A DNA stretch of 41,088 nt from positions 1-41,088 of the forward strand of contig CAKVHC010000010.1 of NCBI GenBank assembly GCA_934747805.1, read 5' to 3'. This DNA comes from an uncultured Clostridia bacterium (lineage in GTDB: Bacteria; Bacillota; Clostridia; Christensenellales; UBA1242). The position numbers and the translations under genes were made by a program. Below, piece after piece: positions 22,738 through 31,073 of the stretch (within the stretch, counting starts at the first letter, position 1; every line of letters starts with the position of its first letter). Below the pieces are notes generated by a model. That model saw only the letters and a program-made list of their open reading frames with translations. It did no database searches and had not been told where the DNA came from.

Positions 22738-23862
22738 TTATTCAACCCAATCCTTTGTAAAAGAATCGAGTATATCCTTCTTTTGTAATAATTCTATCGA
22801 GTTTATTGTATAGAGTTTTGCAGATTTTATCAAGTGTTTTTCGCAAAATACATCAACAATTCCTATTTCGCTATCGTTTTCTGGTCGAATTTTCAAATAT
22901 CTGTACTGCACGTCAAAGTCAAATTTTTCGCCAGCACGGACAGGATAAGCAATATTTTCCTTACAATATACATAAAGCATATTATTTTTTACGTCCATAA
23001 ATGTTTTGTTCGCCAAATGCGTATTGGCTGGGACTATCGTTTGCATCGAATAATCGTTATATGCACTATTAAGTAACTGAGTGCTCTCTTCAAACATAGG
23101 ACCGCAATTAAGCACAACACATACAACTTTCATGCCGTCACGTTCAGTGGCAGAAACTAGACATCTTCCCGCTTTGTTCGTAAACCCAGTTTTTACACCA
23201 ATACAGCCATCCAATGAGTTTAATAGCCTATTTTTGTTGTGTAAGAACCTAATTTGCGATTGTTCTGTTTCTTTGATTTGGTAATTCACCGTTGAAACAA
23301 TCTTGCTAAAAACAGGGTTTTCCAAAGCTTTTGCAGTGATTAATGCCAAATCATAAGCAGTGGTGTAATGTTCTGGGTCATCAAGTCCGTGCGGATTGGT
23401 AAAATGTGAATTGACCGCACCGCAGTCCACCGCTGTCTGAGTCATCATTTCGGCGAAATTTTCTACCGAACCGCCCACGTGAATAGCTAGTGCGGTGGCA
23501 GCGTCATTGCCCGACCTTAGCATTAACCCATACAAGAGGTCTTTTACAGATAACTGTTCGCCATATCTTAAATAAATGCTTGTGCCAGAAATGCCGACTG
23601 CCTTGTCGTCCACTGTGATAACTTGGTCTAGATCAGAGCAATTATTCAGCACTGTCAGAGCTGTCACCACCTTTGTTGTGCTTGCCATTGGCAGTTTAGC
23701 GTCTTTGTTGCGTTCATACAACACTCTGTGTGAACTAGCTTCTATAACACACATTCCTCTAGCAGAGCAATTGAACGCTTGAGCATCAATGGACCTAACC
23801 ATGAAACATGGCATAATTGCCAAAATAGTAAGGATTAATATCAATATTCTATTTCTTTTCAT
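22738..23862 (-). CDS. D-alanyl-D-alanine carboxypeptidase (DacF/PBP5 type)
   Basis: Low-molecular-weight penicillin-binding protein that trims the terminal D-alanine from peptidoglycan stem peptides. The signal peptide (residues 1-30 from the chosen start) ends near SIDAQA. The catalytic motifs are in place: S-x-x-K in ASTTKVVTAL, S-G-N in RSGNDAATA, and K-T-G in KTGFTNKAG. A C-terminal PBP5-like domain follows. I use the ATG at 23862, with GGAAAAGG before it; the frame is open six codons further to a TTG. Neighbouring ytfJ suggests a role in spore cortex, as for DacB and DacF, though a vegetative role is possible. Confidence 0.92.
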   Translation of the reverse strand: MKRNRILILILTILAIMPCFMVRSIDAQAFNCSARGMCVIEASSHRVLYERNKDAKLPMASTTKVVTALTVLNNCSDLDQVITVDDKAVGISGTSIYLRYGEQLSVKDLLYGLMLRSGNDAATALAIHVGGSVENFAEMMTQTAVDCGAVNSHFTNPHGLDDPEHYTTAYDLALITAKALENPVFSKIVSTVNYQIKETEQSQIRFLHNKNRLLNSLDGCIGVKTGFTNKAGRCLVSATERDGMKVVCVVLNCGPMFEESTQLLNSAYNDYSMQTIVPANTHLANKTFMDVKNNMLYVYCKENIAYPVRAGEKFDFDVQYRYLKIRPENDSEIGIVDVFCEKHLIKSAKLYTINSIELLQKKDILDSFTKDWVE

Positions 23863-24247
23863 CTGCCTTTTCCTCAACAATCTTTTTGACGACCATACTT
23901 GCGTTTTTCAACAGCTCAGTATACATACTGGTTTTGTCTGTCGGTATAAGCTTGTATTTCTTGTCCTGCACTACGAAAAATCCAATTGGATTCACCGAAA
24001 AACCGCCGCCAATTCCGCCAGCCATTGGATATTCGTCATCTAGGCGCTTAACACTAAGGTCATTATATTCACCGCCGCCACAAACAAAACCCATAGTGAC
24101 CTTGCTTATTGGCAAGATTGTTGAGCCGTCTGGCATAGTTAGTGGCTCTCCAATAACACAATTGACGTCAATAAGCGACTTAACCCGCTCCAATGAACTA
24201 TCAATTAGCGACTCTATCTTCTTTGAAATGTGACTTTCTTCTTTCAT
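23849..24247 (-). CDS. ytfJ: GerW-family sporulation protein YtfJ
   Basis: 132 aa, full length for the family. Conserved features include the GSTILPISKVTMGFVCGG strand, a Gly-rich GIGGGFSVNPIGFFVV segment and a helical end. In B. subtilis YtfJ (GerW) is made in the forespore and needed for normal L-alanine germination. The ATG at 24247 follows GGGGG at 5-nt spacing. It overlaps the DUF2953 gene by 47 nt and the carboxypeptidase gene by 14 nt, so the chain is tightly coupled. Confidence 0.95.
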   Translation of the reverse strand: MKEESHISKKIESLIDSSLERVKSLIDVNCVIGEPLTMPDGSTILPISKVTMGFVCGGGEYNDLSVKRLDDEYPMAGGIGGGFSVNPIGFFVVQDKKYKLIPTDKTSMYTELLKNASMVVKKIVEEKADEKK

Positions 24248-24791
24248 ATTTTCCCCCTAAAAGTCTTATAAGTGTCAGTGCAAACACAAACAATGTATCA
24301 AATATGGAAATGTTAAATTTTGTGTTCATTTCCAATGAACAAATGTCCTTATCATAGTTTGGCTTTGAACTGAGTTTAATATTCGCAGATTGTTTGTTAT
24401 TTTTCAAAACACACAAAAATGCGTTGGCAATCGTGCCAAACACGGATGACATCATAGCCGTGACCATTGCATTGTCCTTATATCCGAAACTGCCCAAAAC
24501 TATTACGTCTGTTACGTTTTGCCTGAAATAGAACATTGACACCAATTTTTTGACAAAAACAATATTGATGTCGTTGTCGGTGAGTTTTTGCCGAGTCGTT
24601 TTGTTGTTGTGTCTGATAATTATGTATTCTCCACGAATTTGAAAATATATTGTGATATTGATTATCTTAAATATGGACATTGTAATCTTGCCTGACATTG
24701 TAAGCACACGCAAGTTCACTCGCACTCGAAAAACTATCGGCAGAGCGAATAACACAAGCAACAGTGCAATAAAAAATAGCAATACATTCAT
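24201..24791 (-). CDS. DUF2953 membrane protein (YtfI-like)
   Basis: Likely the DUF2953 protein that precedes ytfJ in B. subtilis and many Clostridia; role unknown, linked to sporulation by this neighbourhood. About 196 aa from the ATG at 24791, chosen because the protein then begins with a membrane helix (MNVLLFFIALLLVLFALPIV); the open frame runs 22 codons further. No ribosome site is seen. A second hydrophobic segment lies near the C-terminus (FDTLFVFALTLIRLLGG). It overlaps ytfJ by 47 nt. Family assignment rests on position, length and general pattern rather than on a strong motif. Confidence 0.75.
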   Translation of the reverse strand: MNVLLFFIALLLVLFALPIVFRVRVNLRVLTMSGKITMSIFKIINITIYFQIRGEYIIIRHNNKTTRQKLTDNDINIVFVKKLVSMFYFRQNVTDVIVLGSFGYKDNAMVTAMMSSVFGTIANAFLCVLKNNKQSANIKLSSKPNYDKDICSLEMNTKFNISIFDTLFVFALTLIRLLGGKYERRKSHFKEDRVAN

Positions 24792-24819
24792 ACTGCTATT
24801 ATTTGTAAAAAAATGGAAA

Positions 24820-25515
24820 TTAATCAATAAGCACCAATTTATTGCCCACCATGTCACACGATGTAAGATAGTAATCTATGCCATTTATCGAGTTGTTTAG
24901 CCAGTTAGTGCTTCTCTCATTGTGCAAGTGTCCAAACACCACCTTGTCCACTCTAAAACTATCATACATTTTGGTCAATCGGGTTTGCATCTTGTTCAGC
25001 AAGAAAGGTGGATAATGTATCATCACAATAAGTTTCTCGTCACCATCAGTGCGTAATTTGTCACCAGCCGTAAGAGCCATCTCTTGCCTAATAAGTTCTC
25101 TATCGTACAAAGCCTTGTTCTGCTCGGTGTTAAACTTGCCTTCTGGAATCAACCACCCACGAGAACCGCAGAAGATATATTTGCCAATGCGAACAGCATC
25201 ATTTTGTAAAAAATATATATTAGGAAACCTTTTTCTAAGCGTGGACAGAGATTGCCACCAATAATCGTGGTTGCCACGAATCATTATTTTCTTGCCAGGA
25301 AGAGTAGAAATAAAGTCAAAATCGGCTTGTGCCTCGTCCGTCTTCATAGCCCAACTGAAATCGCCAGCCATTAGGACGATATCTTCGTCACTGACTTTGC
25401 TCTTCCAATCCGCCACAATCTCATCAATATAGTTGTCCCAAACAGGCCCAAATATGTTCATAGGCTTGGGATTATTAATACTTAAATGTAAGTCCGAAAT
25501 GGCATATACGTGCAT
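24820..25515 (-). CDS. Calcineurin-like metallophosphoesterase
   Basis: 231 aa. Binuclear-metal phosphoesterase with all five family motifs: DLHLS near the start, GDFSW, GNHDYWW, HYPPF and GHLHNE. The WDNYIDEI and GDFSWAMK segments match the cytosolic group of predicted phosphohydrolases often found next to ytfI/ytfJ-type genes in Clostridia. Substrate unknown. The ATG at 25515 has GGAG at 6-nt spacing. It is first gene of the run leading through DUF2953, YtfJ, the carboxypeptidase and RluB. Confidence 0.92.
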   Translation of the reverse strand: MHVYAISDLHLSINNPKPMNIFGPVWDNYIDEIVADWKSKVSDEDIVLMAGDFSWAMKTDEAQADFDFISTLPGKKIMIRGNHDYWWQSLSTLRKRFPNIYFLQNDAVRIGKYIFCGSRGWLIPEGKFNTEQNKALYDRELIRQEMALTAGDKLRTDGDEKLIVMIHYPPFLLNKMQTRLTKMYDSFRVDKVVFGHLHNERSTNWLNNSINGIDYYLTSCDMVGNKLVLID

Positions 25516-25531
25516 AATTCACTCCACGCCA

Positions 25532-25560
25532 ATTATAGCAAACAAAAATCAGGTTGGCAA
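25532..25560 (-). promoter_or_regulatory. Sigma-A promoter of the phosphoesterase operon
   Basis: On the minus strand TTGCCA (25555-25560), 17-bp spacer ending in TGC (extended -10), TATAAT (25532-25537). Confidence 0.75.
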
Positions 25561-25614
25561 GGCTGTGGCAAAAAAAAGTGCCGACTCATATAAATTAGCA
25601 AATAGTGAGGTTTT

Positions 25615-26283
25615 ATGTCATTTTACGCTTCGCCAAATCATATGGGTGTTTTTCCTGGAATTATAACGGCAAATAATTCTTTGGGTGTGTGCGAGAGAGT
25701 GTGCATTGAAGTTAAAAAAGTGTTTGACGCCTGTCTAAATCAGAGTCAAGTGCCTGACCTAAACGTAGTAGTCACCAATTTGTCGCCAGCCAACCCAACA
25801 TTGCCACTCACATTCGTTAGTGCAATTAGCAATAGTTTGCCAGCGACCATCAGCAATGTGGATGTGGTTAGATTTGACGACCAGCCGAATTTCGCACGTG
25901 TTAGAGCGGACGTCACTGTGCCACTAACTGTAAACTATCTCGATGCAGACGGCGTCGCTGGTTCAGGAGCAACTACAATCACGGTCAGCGAAGATGTGGT
26001 GTTGTATGTGCCGCAGCCGTCAATCGTGCCTTTTGAAATCACATGTTTTGCTAACTGTGTATGCTCGTCTGGAACGTACACAGGCGATTACACATTTAAT
26101 GTAACCGCCTGCCTATCTGTAATATTGAAAGTTGTTGCCGAAGTGGATATTCTCGTGCCGAGTTATGGTTATTGCCCAATCCCACCATGCACGCCATACG
26201 AAGCTGACACTTGCCATACGTTCTTCAATTTGCCATTATATCCAACGGCAGTTAGTCCTCCAAATAACAATCAATCAGTTTAA
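25615..26283 (+). CDS. Possible spore-surface protein, unknown family
   Basis: 222 aa, ATG at 25615 after GTGAGG. No signal peptide or membrane helix. The N-terminus carries CERVCIEVKKVFDACLNQ, a pattern (C-x-x-V-x-K-V-[FY]-D-x-C) that I associate with coat or exosporium-type proteins of Clostridia. The rest is beta-rich, with Cys pairs in ITCFANCVCSSGT and YCPIPPCTPYEADTC. Cysteine-rich, beta-rich, signal-less proteins are common in spore coats, so this is an informed guess only. It stands alone on the plus strand among minus-strand genes and its last 32 nt overlap the end of engB. A CATATAAAT box at 25587-25595 loosely resembles a mother-cell sigma -10. Confidence 0.7.
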   Translation: MSFYASPNHMGVFPGIITANNSLGVCERVCIEVKKVFDACLNQSQVPDLNVVVTNLSPANPTLPLTFVSAISNSLPATISNVDVVRFDDQPNFARVRADVTVPLTVNYLDADGVAGSGATTITVSEDVVLYVPQPSIVPFEITCFANCVCSSGTYTGDYTFNVTACLSVILKVVAEVDILVPSYGYCPIPPCTPYEADTCHTFFNLPLYPTAVSPPNNNQSV

Positions 26284-26839
26284 TGAGTTCGTCACGACCC
26301 AACTTTTTATCAGCACTTGTAAACACAAGTGCTTCTTTGTTATATCTGAGTTGTTCGCATAACGCTCTAGTGCGAACAAATTTTTCATTGTTAGAGAGTT
26401 TGTCCGTCTTTGTAAGCACAATCTTGAAAGGAATATTGTTAGCAAACAAATACTTTTGTATATCCAAATCTTCTCGTGTCAAATCCCGCCTAATGTCTAA
26501 TAGGACTAAGGCAAGACGCAAGTTTCTCGTATTGGTGAAATAATCATCCATCATTTCATCCCAATCCTTTTGCTCCGATTTGCTACCTTTTTGGAAGCCA
26601 TAACCTGGCAGATCCACCAGATAAAATTTGTTGTCAACGAGAAAATAATTCACTAATCTTGTGCGTCCCGGTGTGCTAGATGTGCGAGCAAGTGCTTTCT
26701 GATTACACAACATATTGATAAGACTGCTCTTTCCCACATTGCTTCTGCCAACGAAACAAACTTGTTGTTTTTCGTCAAAAAGAAAGCCATCTTTGTTGAT
26801 GGCGCTCTTTATGAATTGAGTCTTTGAAAAGTTGGTCAT
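26252..26839 (-). CDS. engB: Ribosome biogenesis GTPase EngB (YsxC)
   Basis: GTPase needed for assembly of the large ribosomal subunit. From the ATG at 26839, which follows AAGGAG, the protein is 195 aa, the normal family length; the frame is open for 33 more codons, but those would lie inside degV. Motifs: G1 GRSNVGKSS, G2/switch region TPGRT, G3 DLPGYG, G4 TKTD, G5 TSA. It follows degV by 8 nt. Its 3' end overlaps the end of the convergent plus-strand gene by 32 nt. Confidence 0.95.
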   Translation of the reverse strand: MTNFSKTQFIKSAINKDGFLFDEKQQVCFVGRSNVGKSSLINMLCNQKALARTSSTPGRTRLVNYFLVDNKFYLVDLPGYGFQKGSKSEQKDWDEMMDDYFTNTRNLRLALVLLDIRRDLTREDLDIQKYLFANNIPFKIVLTKTDKLSNNEKFVRTRALCEQLRYNKEALVFTSADKKLGRDELIKLIDCYLED

Positions 26840-26847
26840 ATGACTCC

Positions 26848-27726
26848 TTATTTTACTTTGCTCGTTCCTACGAAGATGCATGCAAATGTGCCTGGACCAC
26901 AGTGTGTGCCAATGGTTGGGCCAATGACATAGTTCCAAACAACTGTCTGCTCGCCGTACTTGGATTTGATGCGGCGTTCAAGTTCGTCAGCTTCTGGTTG
27001 ACTGTCGGCATGTAGCACAATAATTGGATTATTGAATGTGTCTTCCGCTTTAAGTTTTTCGATTTTATTCATGAAATAGTCGATTGCACGACGCTTGCCT
27101 GCAACAATGTCGACCTTTTCGAGTTTGCCTTGCTTGGTCACAGACAGCACAGGTTTGATGCCTAAGAGTGAGCCAAAGAATGCTGTTGTCGGTGAAACAC
27201 GTCCGCCACGCTTGAGATAATTCAAGTCGTCAACCATAAAGAATGTGCAGACACGGTCACGAATGGACTCCACATAACGCACCACTTCTTCATCGCTTGC
27301 TCCTGCATTATGCATCTTGGCAGCGTTGTAGACGATGAGCCCTGCACCTTGCGAAATATTGTAAGTGTCAACTTCTGTAAATTTTCTGTCAGGATATTTC
27401 TCAAGCAACGTTTCTAATGCTTGGTGCATAAAATTGAACGTGCCAGACAGATTACAGCTAAAATGTACATATAGAATGTCTTCGCCAGCTTTGAAAACTG
27501 GTTCAAAATAATTAATATAATCTTGTGGGTTTAATGCATTGGTGACAACCTTGTCCCCTTTTTTGACGTCACGGAAAAACTGCAACATTGCATCTTTGTC
27601 CCTACCCATGTCATAAAACTTTTCCACGCCATTCTGAGTGTATGGCATACCGATGACTGTGAGCCCATACTTCTCGCATTCCTGATAATTTAACTCGCAG
27701 TTACTCTCGCAAAACATTCTACTCAT
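26848..27726 (-). CDS. DegV-family fatty-acid-binding protein
   Basis: DegV/FakB-type protein that binds a single fatty acid; FakB members present it to the FakA kinase. 292 aa from the ATG at 27726, which has GAGGG upstream and lies within 20 nt of the predicted RNA start. Typical segments: HFSCNLSGTFN, DTYNISQGAGLIVYNAA, DDLNYLKRGGRVSP, LLGIKPVLSV. The N-terminal family motif TDS-x-C/S-D is changed to CESNCEL here. No fakA-like gene is visible in the window. Confidence 0.92.
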   Translation of the reverse strand: MSRMFCESNCELNYQECEKYGLTVIGMPYTQNGVEKFYDMGRDKDAMLQFFRDVKKGDKVVTNALNPQDYINYFEPVFKAGEDILYVHFSCNLSGTFNFMHQALETLLEKYPDRKFTEVDTYNISQGAGLIVYNAAKMHNAGASDEEVVRYVESIRDRVCTFFMVDDLNYLKRGGRVSPTTAFFGSLLGIKPVLSVTKQGKLEKVDIVAGKRRAIDYFMNKIEKLKAEDTFNNPIIVLHADSQPEADELERRIKSKYGEQTVVWNYVIGPTIGTHCGPGTFACIFVGTSKVK

Positions 27727-27748
27727 AATCTCTCTATCCCTCATCTAC

Positions 27749-27777
27749 ATTTTATTGTTTTTTTCAACACTTGTCAA
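27749..27777 (-). promoter_or_regulatory. Sigma-A promoter of degV-engB
   Basis: On the minus strand TTGACA (27772-27777), 17-bp spacer, TAAAAT (27749-27754). The same bases read on the plus strand as TTGTCA (27771-27776) and may serve as -35 for the divergent transglycosylase gene. Confidence 0.8.
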
Positions 27778-27809
27778 TTAATTCGTGCAAAATTGCATAA
27801 TAATATATT

Positions 27810-28316
27810 ATGAAAAAGGCAATTATTACAGTTAGTATTTCAGCATATATTTTTATCACGATTTTTTGCATTTTTTTCTTTCCAATTAAATACAAAAATG
27901 ACGTGAATAGTTGTGCCGCGAAATTGAATTTAGACCCGAATTTAATATTGGCTGTAATAAAAGCTGAAAGTGATTTCGACCCGAATGCTATGTCCAAATC
28001 TGGTGCGTGTGGATTAATGCAAATTATGCCTAATACGGCAAAATACATGATTGAAAAATATGATTTGGATTGCTCTCTGGACGATTTGTTTCTGCCTAAA
28101 GTAAACATTGCAATTGGCTCACAATATTTAAAATATTTATTCGATAAATACAAAAACATTGATGATGTAATCGTTGCATATAATGCCGGTGAAACCACAA
28201 TGATAAACTGGAAGAAAAACAATCAGCCAATTCAGTATGCAGAAACAAGAAATTATTTAAAACGTGTGAAAAGGAATATTACTTTTTACCAAAGGAAAAA
28301 ATTACTGTTCGTATAA
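27810..28316 (+). CDS. Lytic transglycosylase (SLT domain)
   Basis: Cleaves peptidoglycan between MurNAc and GlcNAc. 168 aa: an N-terminal membrane helix or uncleaved signal (about 4-26), then a single SLT domain with the catalytic glutamate in IKAESDFDP, the GLMQIMPNTAKYM motif and the VAYNAGE motif. The size and layout match the small SLT proteins found in Clostridia. The ATG at 27810 has no ribosome site. A CATAAT box at 27796-27801 lies 8 nt before it, so the transcript may have almost no leader. The last 38 nt overlap the end of the convergent YkvI-like gene. Confidence 0.9.
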   Translation: MKKAIITVSISAYIFITIFCIFFFPIKYKNDVNSCAAKLNLDPNLILAVIKAESDFDPNAMSKSGACGLMQIMPNTAKYMIEKYDLDCSLDDLFLPKVNIAIGSQYLKYLFDKYKNIDDVIVAYNAGETTMINWKKNNQPIQYAETRNYLKRVKRNITFYQRKKLLFV

Positions 28317-29250
28317 AAAATATTGCACCCAAAACGCCCATTGCCGGGAAGCCGTAATTTACTAGCGAATTGAATGACAGCATTGAGCAAATGTAAATCA
28401 CCGTTATGCAAATGACAGCGGAGAATTTTTCATCTTTGAATATCACTGTCATATTGTTGTTGAGTGCATACAAACTGGTTATAAATGTTGTCAGCATTGC
28501 CAAAAGAATTGAGATTATGAACCCAATGGATATAGCACTCCCCTGACACAAATCCAGCAGCGGCATTTCGCTGGATGCATCGATTTTGTTGCTAGCAAGT
28601 GCTATAAATATGCTTGTCAGAATAAATGCAATGCTTATGGCGAATGAGATGAACAAAGCCTTTCTGCGTTTAATTTTTATACTCAGCACTAGGCTAACCA
28701 TTAGCAAGAAATTGCTGGCTATAAAGAGTCCTGCGAACAAAAAGCCTGTCCAACTTGATGAGCACATATTTTCAATTGATACAGTTGGAAAATTTATGAA
28801 GCAGTTTAATAGGATGAATATTACCATCAAAATTGACATTGGCAATGAGCATTTGGCAATGAAATTAATGCCTTTACTGAGCAACACCAGAGTGAGCAAA
28901 GCTATTATCACCGACTCAAATGGAAAGGCACAGTTATAGAAGCTATCAAACAAACTTTGACAGCCAGACAACATAGTCGCGCAAGTAATCGCAAGACAGA
29001 CATTGTAGATTATGTAAATTACAATGTTGGTTTTAGGAAACAACCTATTGTTAAGCTCTTGGAATGAGATAATGTTAGCCTTTTCGCATTTTGAATGAAG
29101 CTTGTATAATATCCATGCCATAATAAATGGACAGATTATACAAAAGGCTAGTCCAACCCCGCCAAACCTATAAAAAAATACATAGACTTCTTTGCCACTG
29201 GCAATTCCTCCGCCAATGAGCGCACATAATAATAAAAATAAGACTTTCAC
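28279..29250 (-). CDS. YkvI-like multi-helix membrane protein
   Basis: 323 aa, nearly all hydrophobic, about nine to ten helices. The N-terminus (LCALIGGGIASGKEVYVFF) matches the first helix pattern of the YkvI family, relatives of the APC amino-acid transporter superfamily (G-A-G-F-A-S-G-x-E in typical members). Substrate unknown. The start is a GTG at 29250 without ribosome site; it lies within one arm of a hairpin that also looks like the terminator of the gene before. It overlaps the end of the convergent transglycosylase gene by 38 nt. Confidence 0.8.
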   Translation of the reverse strand: MKVLFLLLCALIGGGIASGKEVYVFFYRFGGVGLAFCIICPFIMAWILYKLHSKCEKANIISFQELNNRLFPKTNIVIYIIYNVCLAITCATMLSGCQSLFDSFYNCAFPFESVIIALLTLVLLSKGINFIAKCSLPMSILMVIFILLNCFINFPTVSIENMCSSSWTGFLFAGLFIASNFLLMVSLVLSIKIKRRKALFISFAISIAFILTSIFIALASNKIDASSEMPLLDLCQGSAISIGFIISILLAMLTTFITSLYALNNNMTVIFKDEKFSAVICITVIYICSMLSFNSLVNYGFPAMGVLGAIFFIRTVIFSFGKK

Positions 29251-29271
29251 ACTTTAATGTATGAAAGCCTT
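29233..29271 (-). terminator. Hairpin between the 595-aa gene and the YkvI-like gene
   Basis: AAGACTTTCA (29240-29249) and TGAAAGCCTT (29262-29271) pair with one G-U. On the minus strand it is followed by TATTTTTATT, so it can end the upstream transcript. It also covers the GTG start of the YkvI-like gene. Confidence 0.55.
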
Positions 29272-29278
29272 TTTTAAA

Positions 29279-31066
29279 TTATTTGTCTTTTTTCACAATC
29301 TTCAGGTCGCTATCTGTGTGCGAAGACTGGAATAAGTCGACAAGGTCGACTGCAAGGTCATCAATGTACAAAATGCCATCCACCATCTTTAATCCGAAAT
29401 CCGCAGCACAATAGTTGAAAGCTGATAAATCGTCCTTATTCACTCCGCAGTTCGTCAAAATGCACGATTTTGGAAAACTATCAAATGCAAGTTTGAAATA
29501 TAGATTAATAATTATGCTTGCAATTCGGCTTTTTTGACTTAGCAGCGCTATGTTTGACGAAAGAATCTGCTTGCAGAAAACTTCCATGCAGAAATTTACG
29601 AGCGGAATGTAAAGATCCACCATATTATTTGGCAGAGTTATCAAATAGTCGAGCACCATTGAGTAAATTTCGGTCATATTTTCGCCGTATTTAGCCAAAA
29701 ATTCTTTGTCGAGCAGTCTCCCGAAATAAAATATGTAGTTATTCGACAAGAAGAAATTTCGGTCAATGCTTGAAAACACCAGTGCATTGAATATGAGTAT
29801 CTTTTGCGACGTGCGAATTTGCTCTATGAACAATAAATTTTTGAATAGGGTTTCAAAGTGGCTATCCGCCGCCACAATTCGATTTAAATAGTTCTGCTCC
29901 ACATTCTCACTTATGAAGCCAATGTATGTGGCGATGTTTTCCATTTTTCGCTTGCTGGAAACAATCTCTTTTATTTTTTCCCTACAATCTAGGCTGGCAA
30001 CGAGTTCCTGATAACTCAGCACAATCTCCTGCTCAACTGCTGGGTCTATTGGTTCGTTCATTAGAATAGAGTCTTTGCCTAATTCCATTGCATTCTGAAT
30101 GACACGCACAGGCACAATGTTATATGGATTGAGAATTGATAACCTGTTCAACTCCAGTTCATAATCCATCTTGTTTCCTGTGTTGTAGTTGGCAACTATT
30201 GAATACATATTGAGCAGATAATCTACTGGATAAAAATTTAGTTCTATGCTAACAAAATCCAAAAGTTTTTGCCACATTGAATATTTATCCAAAAACTCAA
30301 TCACACCGCCTAAAAACTCATATTCTATCGAATTTTTGCTAGCCAAATCCAATATTTTGTCAAAATAGAAATTGACGGCATTATCATTGTTCTGCTGCTT
30401 GTAAGCCCACATCAAAGCCAGCAAATCTTTTTCGTTAAACGGCTCATCTGTGTGCTGAATAAATTTAATTGCCTCGTCAGATCGCCCCAATTCTATAAAA
30501 GCCAACGCCTTTCTCAGACGAAGTTTGTCATAAAATTTTGCATCCTTGTGCAATGTAATTGTGGAGTTTACAATCTGCTCATAGCCGCCGTCACGGAATT
30601 GCTGTGTCCATAGTGACAGTGTTGCCAAATTAATCTTGTCAAGTGATGATAACGGTTTTAGCACTTCCCACTGCTTCTTGGTGGCTCGATTTTTAAAGTT
30701 TTTCTTAAAAGCTTCAAAATCTTTTTCAATTTGATAAATTTTCAAGAAATTTTTTAATTGTGCCACTTTGCCCAACTTTACAAGACTTATGGAAAAAGCT
30801 TGGAACGTTCTGCTTAGGTCAAAGACTGGCATTCTGCCATAGATTTCCATTTGCTTGCAAGCGCATTCATACAGAATTTGATTATTGTTTAAGGCTTCCA
30901 CCAACTCGCACTGAAAGTCATACAACTGCATTGTGGATGTAGGCACTCGATTGCAAAATTCACGCACGCTAAAAAATGCCGAGATTATATCACCTTTCTC
31001 GGCAAGTTCACGCACGGTATTTATTTCTTTGTTTATTAATGATTGAAAAATATTAGTAATCTTCAT
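29279..31066 (-). CDS. Hypothetical 595-aa helical-repeat protein
   Basis: Not recognised. It looks all-helical and contains segments resembling TPR-type repeats (for example KLRLRKALAFIELGRSDEAI and LLALMWAYKQQNNDNAVNFY, about residues 180-240). No signal peptide, membrane helix or catalytic motif is visible, so it is probably a cytoplasmic scaffold or adaptor. It follows the zinc-ribbon gene by 7 nt in the dnaG-rpoD operon and has no ribosome site before its ATG. The C-terminus (IVKKDK) is charged. Confidence 0.8.
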   Translation of the reverse strand: MKITNIFQSLINKEINTVRELAEKGDIISAFFSVREFCNRVPTSTMQLYDFQCELVEALNNNQILYECACKQMEIYGRMPVFDLSRTFQAFSISLVKLGKVAQLKNFLKIYQIEKDFEAFKKNFKNRATKKQWEVLKPLSSLDKINLATLSLWTQQFRDGGYEQIVNSTITLHKDAKFYDKLRLRKALAFIELGRSDEAIKFIQHTDEPFNEKDLLALMWAYKQQNNDNAVNFYFDKILDLASKNSIEYEFLGGVIEFLDKYSMWQKLLDFVSIELNFYPVDYLLNMYSIVANYNTGNKMDYELELNRLSILNPYNIVPVRVIQNAMELGKDSILMNEPIDPAVEQEIVLSYQELVASLDCREKIKEIVSSKRKMENIATYIGFISENVEQNYLNRIVAADSHFETLFKNLLFIEQIRTSQKILIFNALVFSSIDRNFFLSNNYIFYFGRLLDKEFLAKYGENMTEIYSMVLDYLITLPNNMVDLYIPLVNFCMEVFCKQILSSNIALLSQKSRIASIIINLYFKLAFDSFPKSCILTNCGVNKDDLSAFNYCAADFGLKMVDGILYIDDLAVDLVDLFQSSHTDSDLKIVKKDK

Positions 31067-31073
31067 TGGTTAT

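Noticed and set aside
26839..26938. Longer engB frame starting at 26938
   Set aside because: The extra 33 residues lie inside degV; the ATG at 26839 has AAGGAG and gives the normal length.
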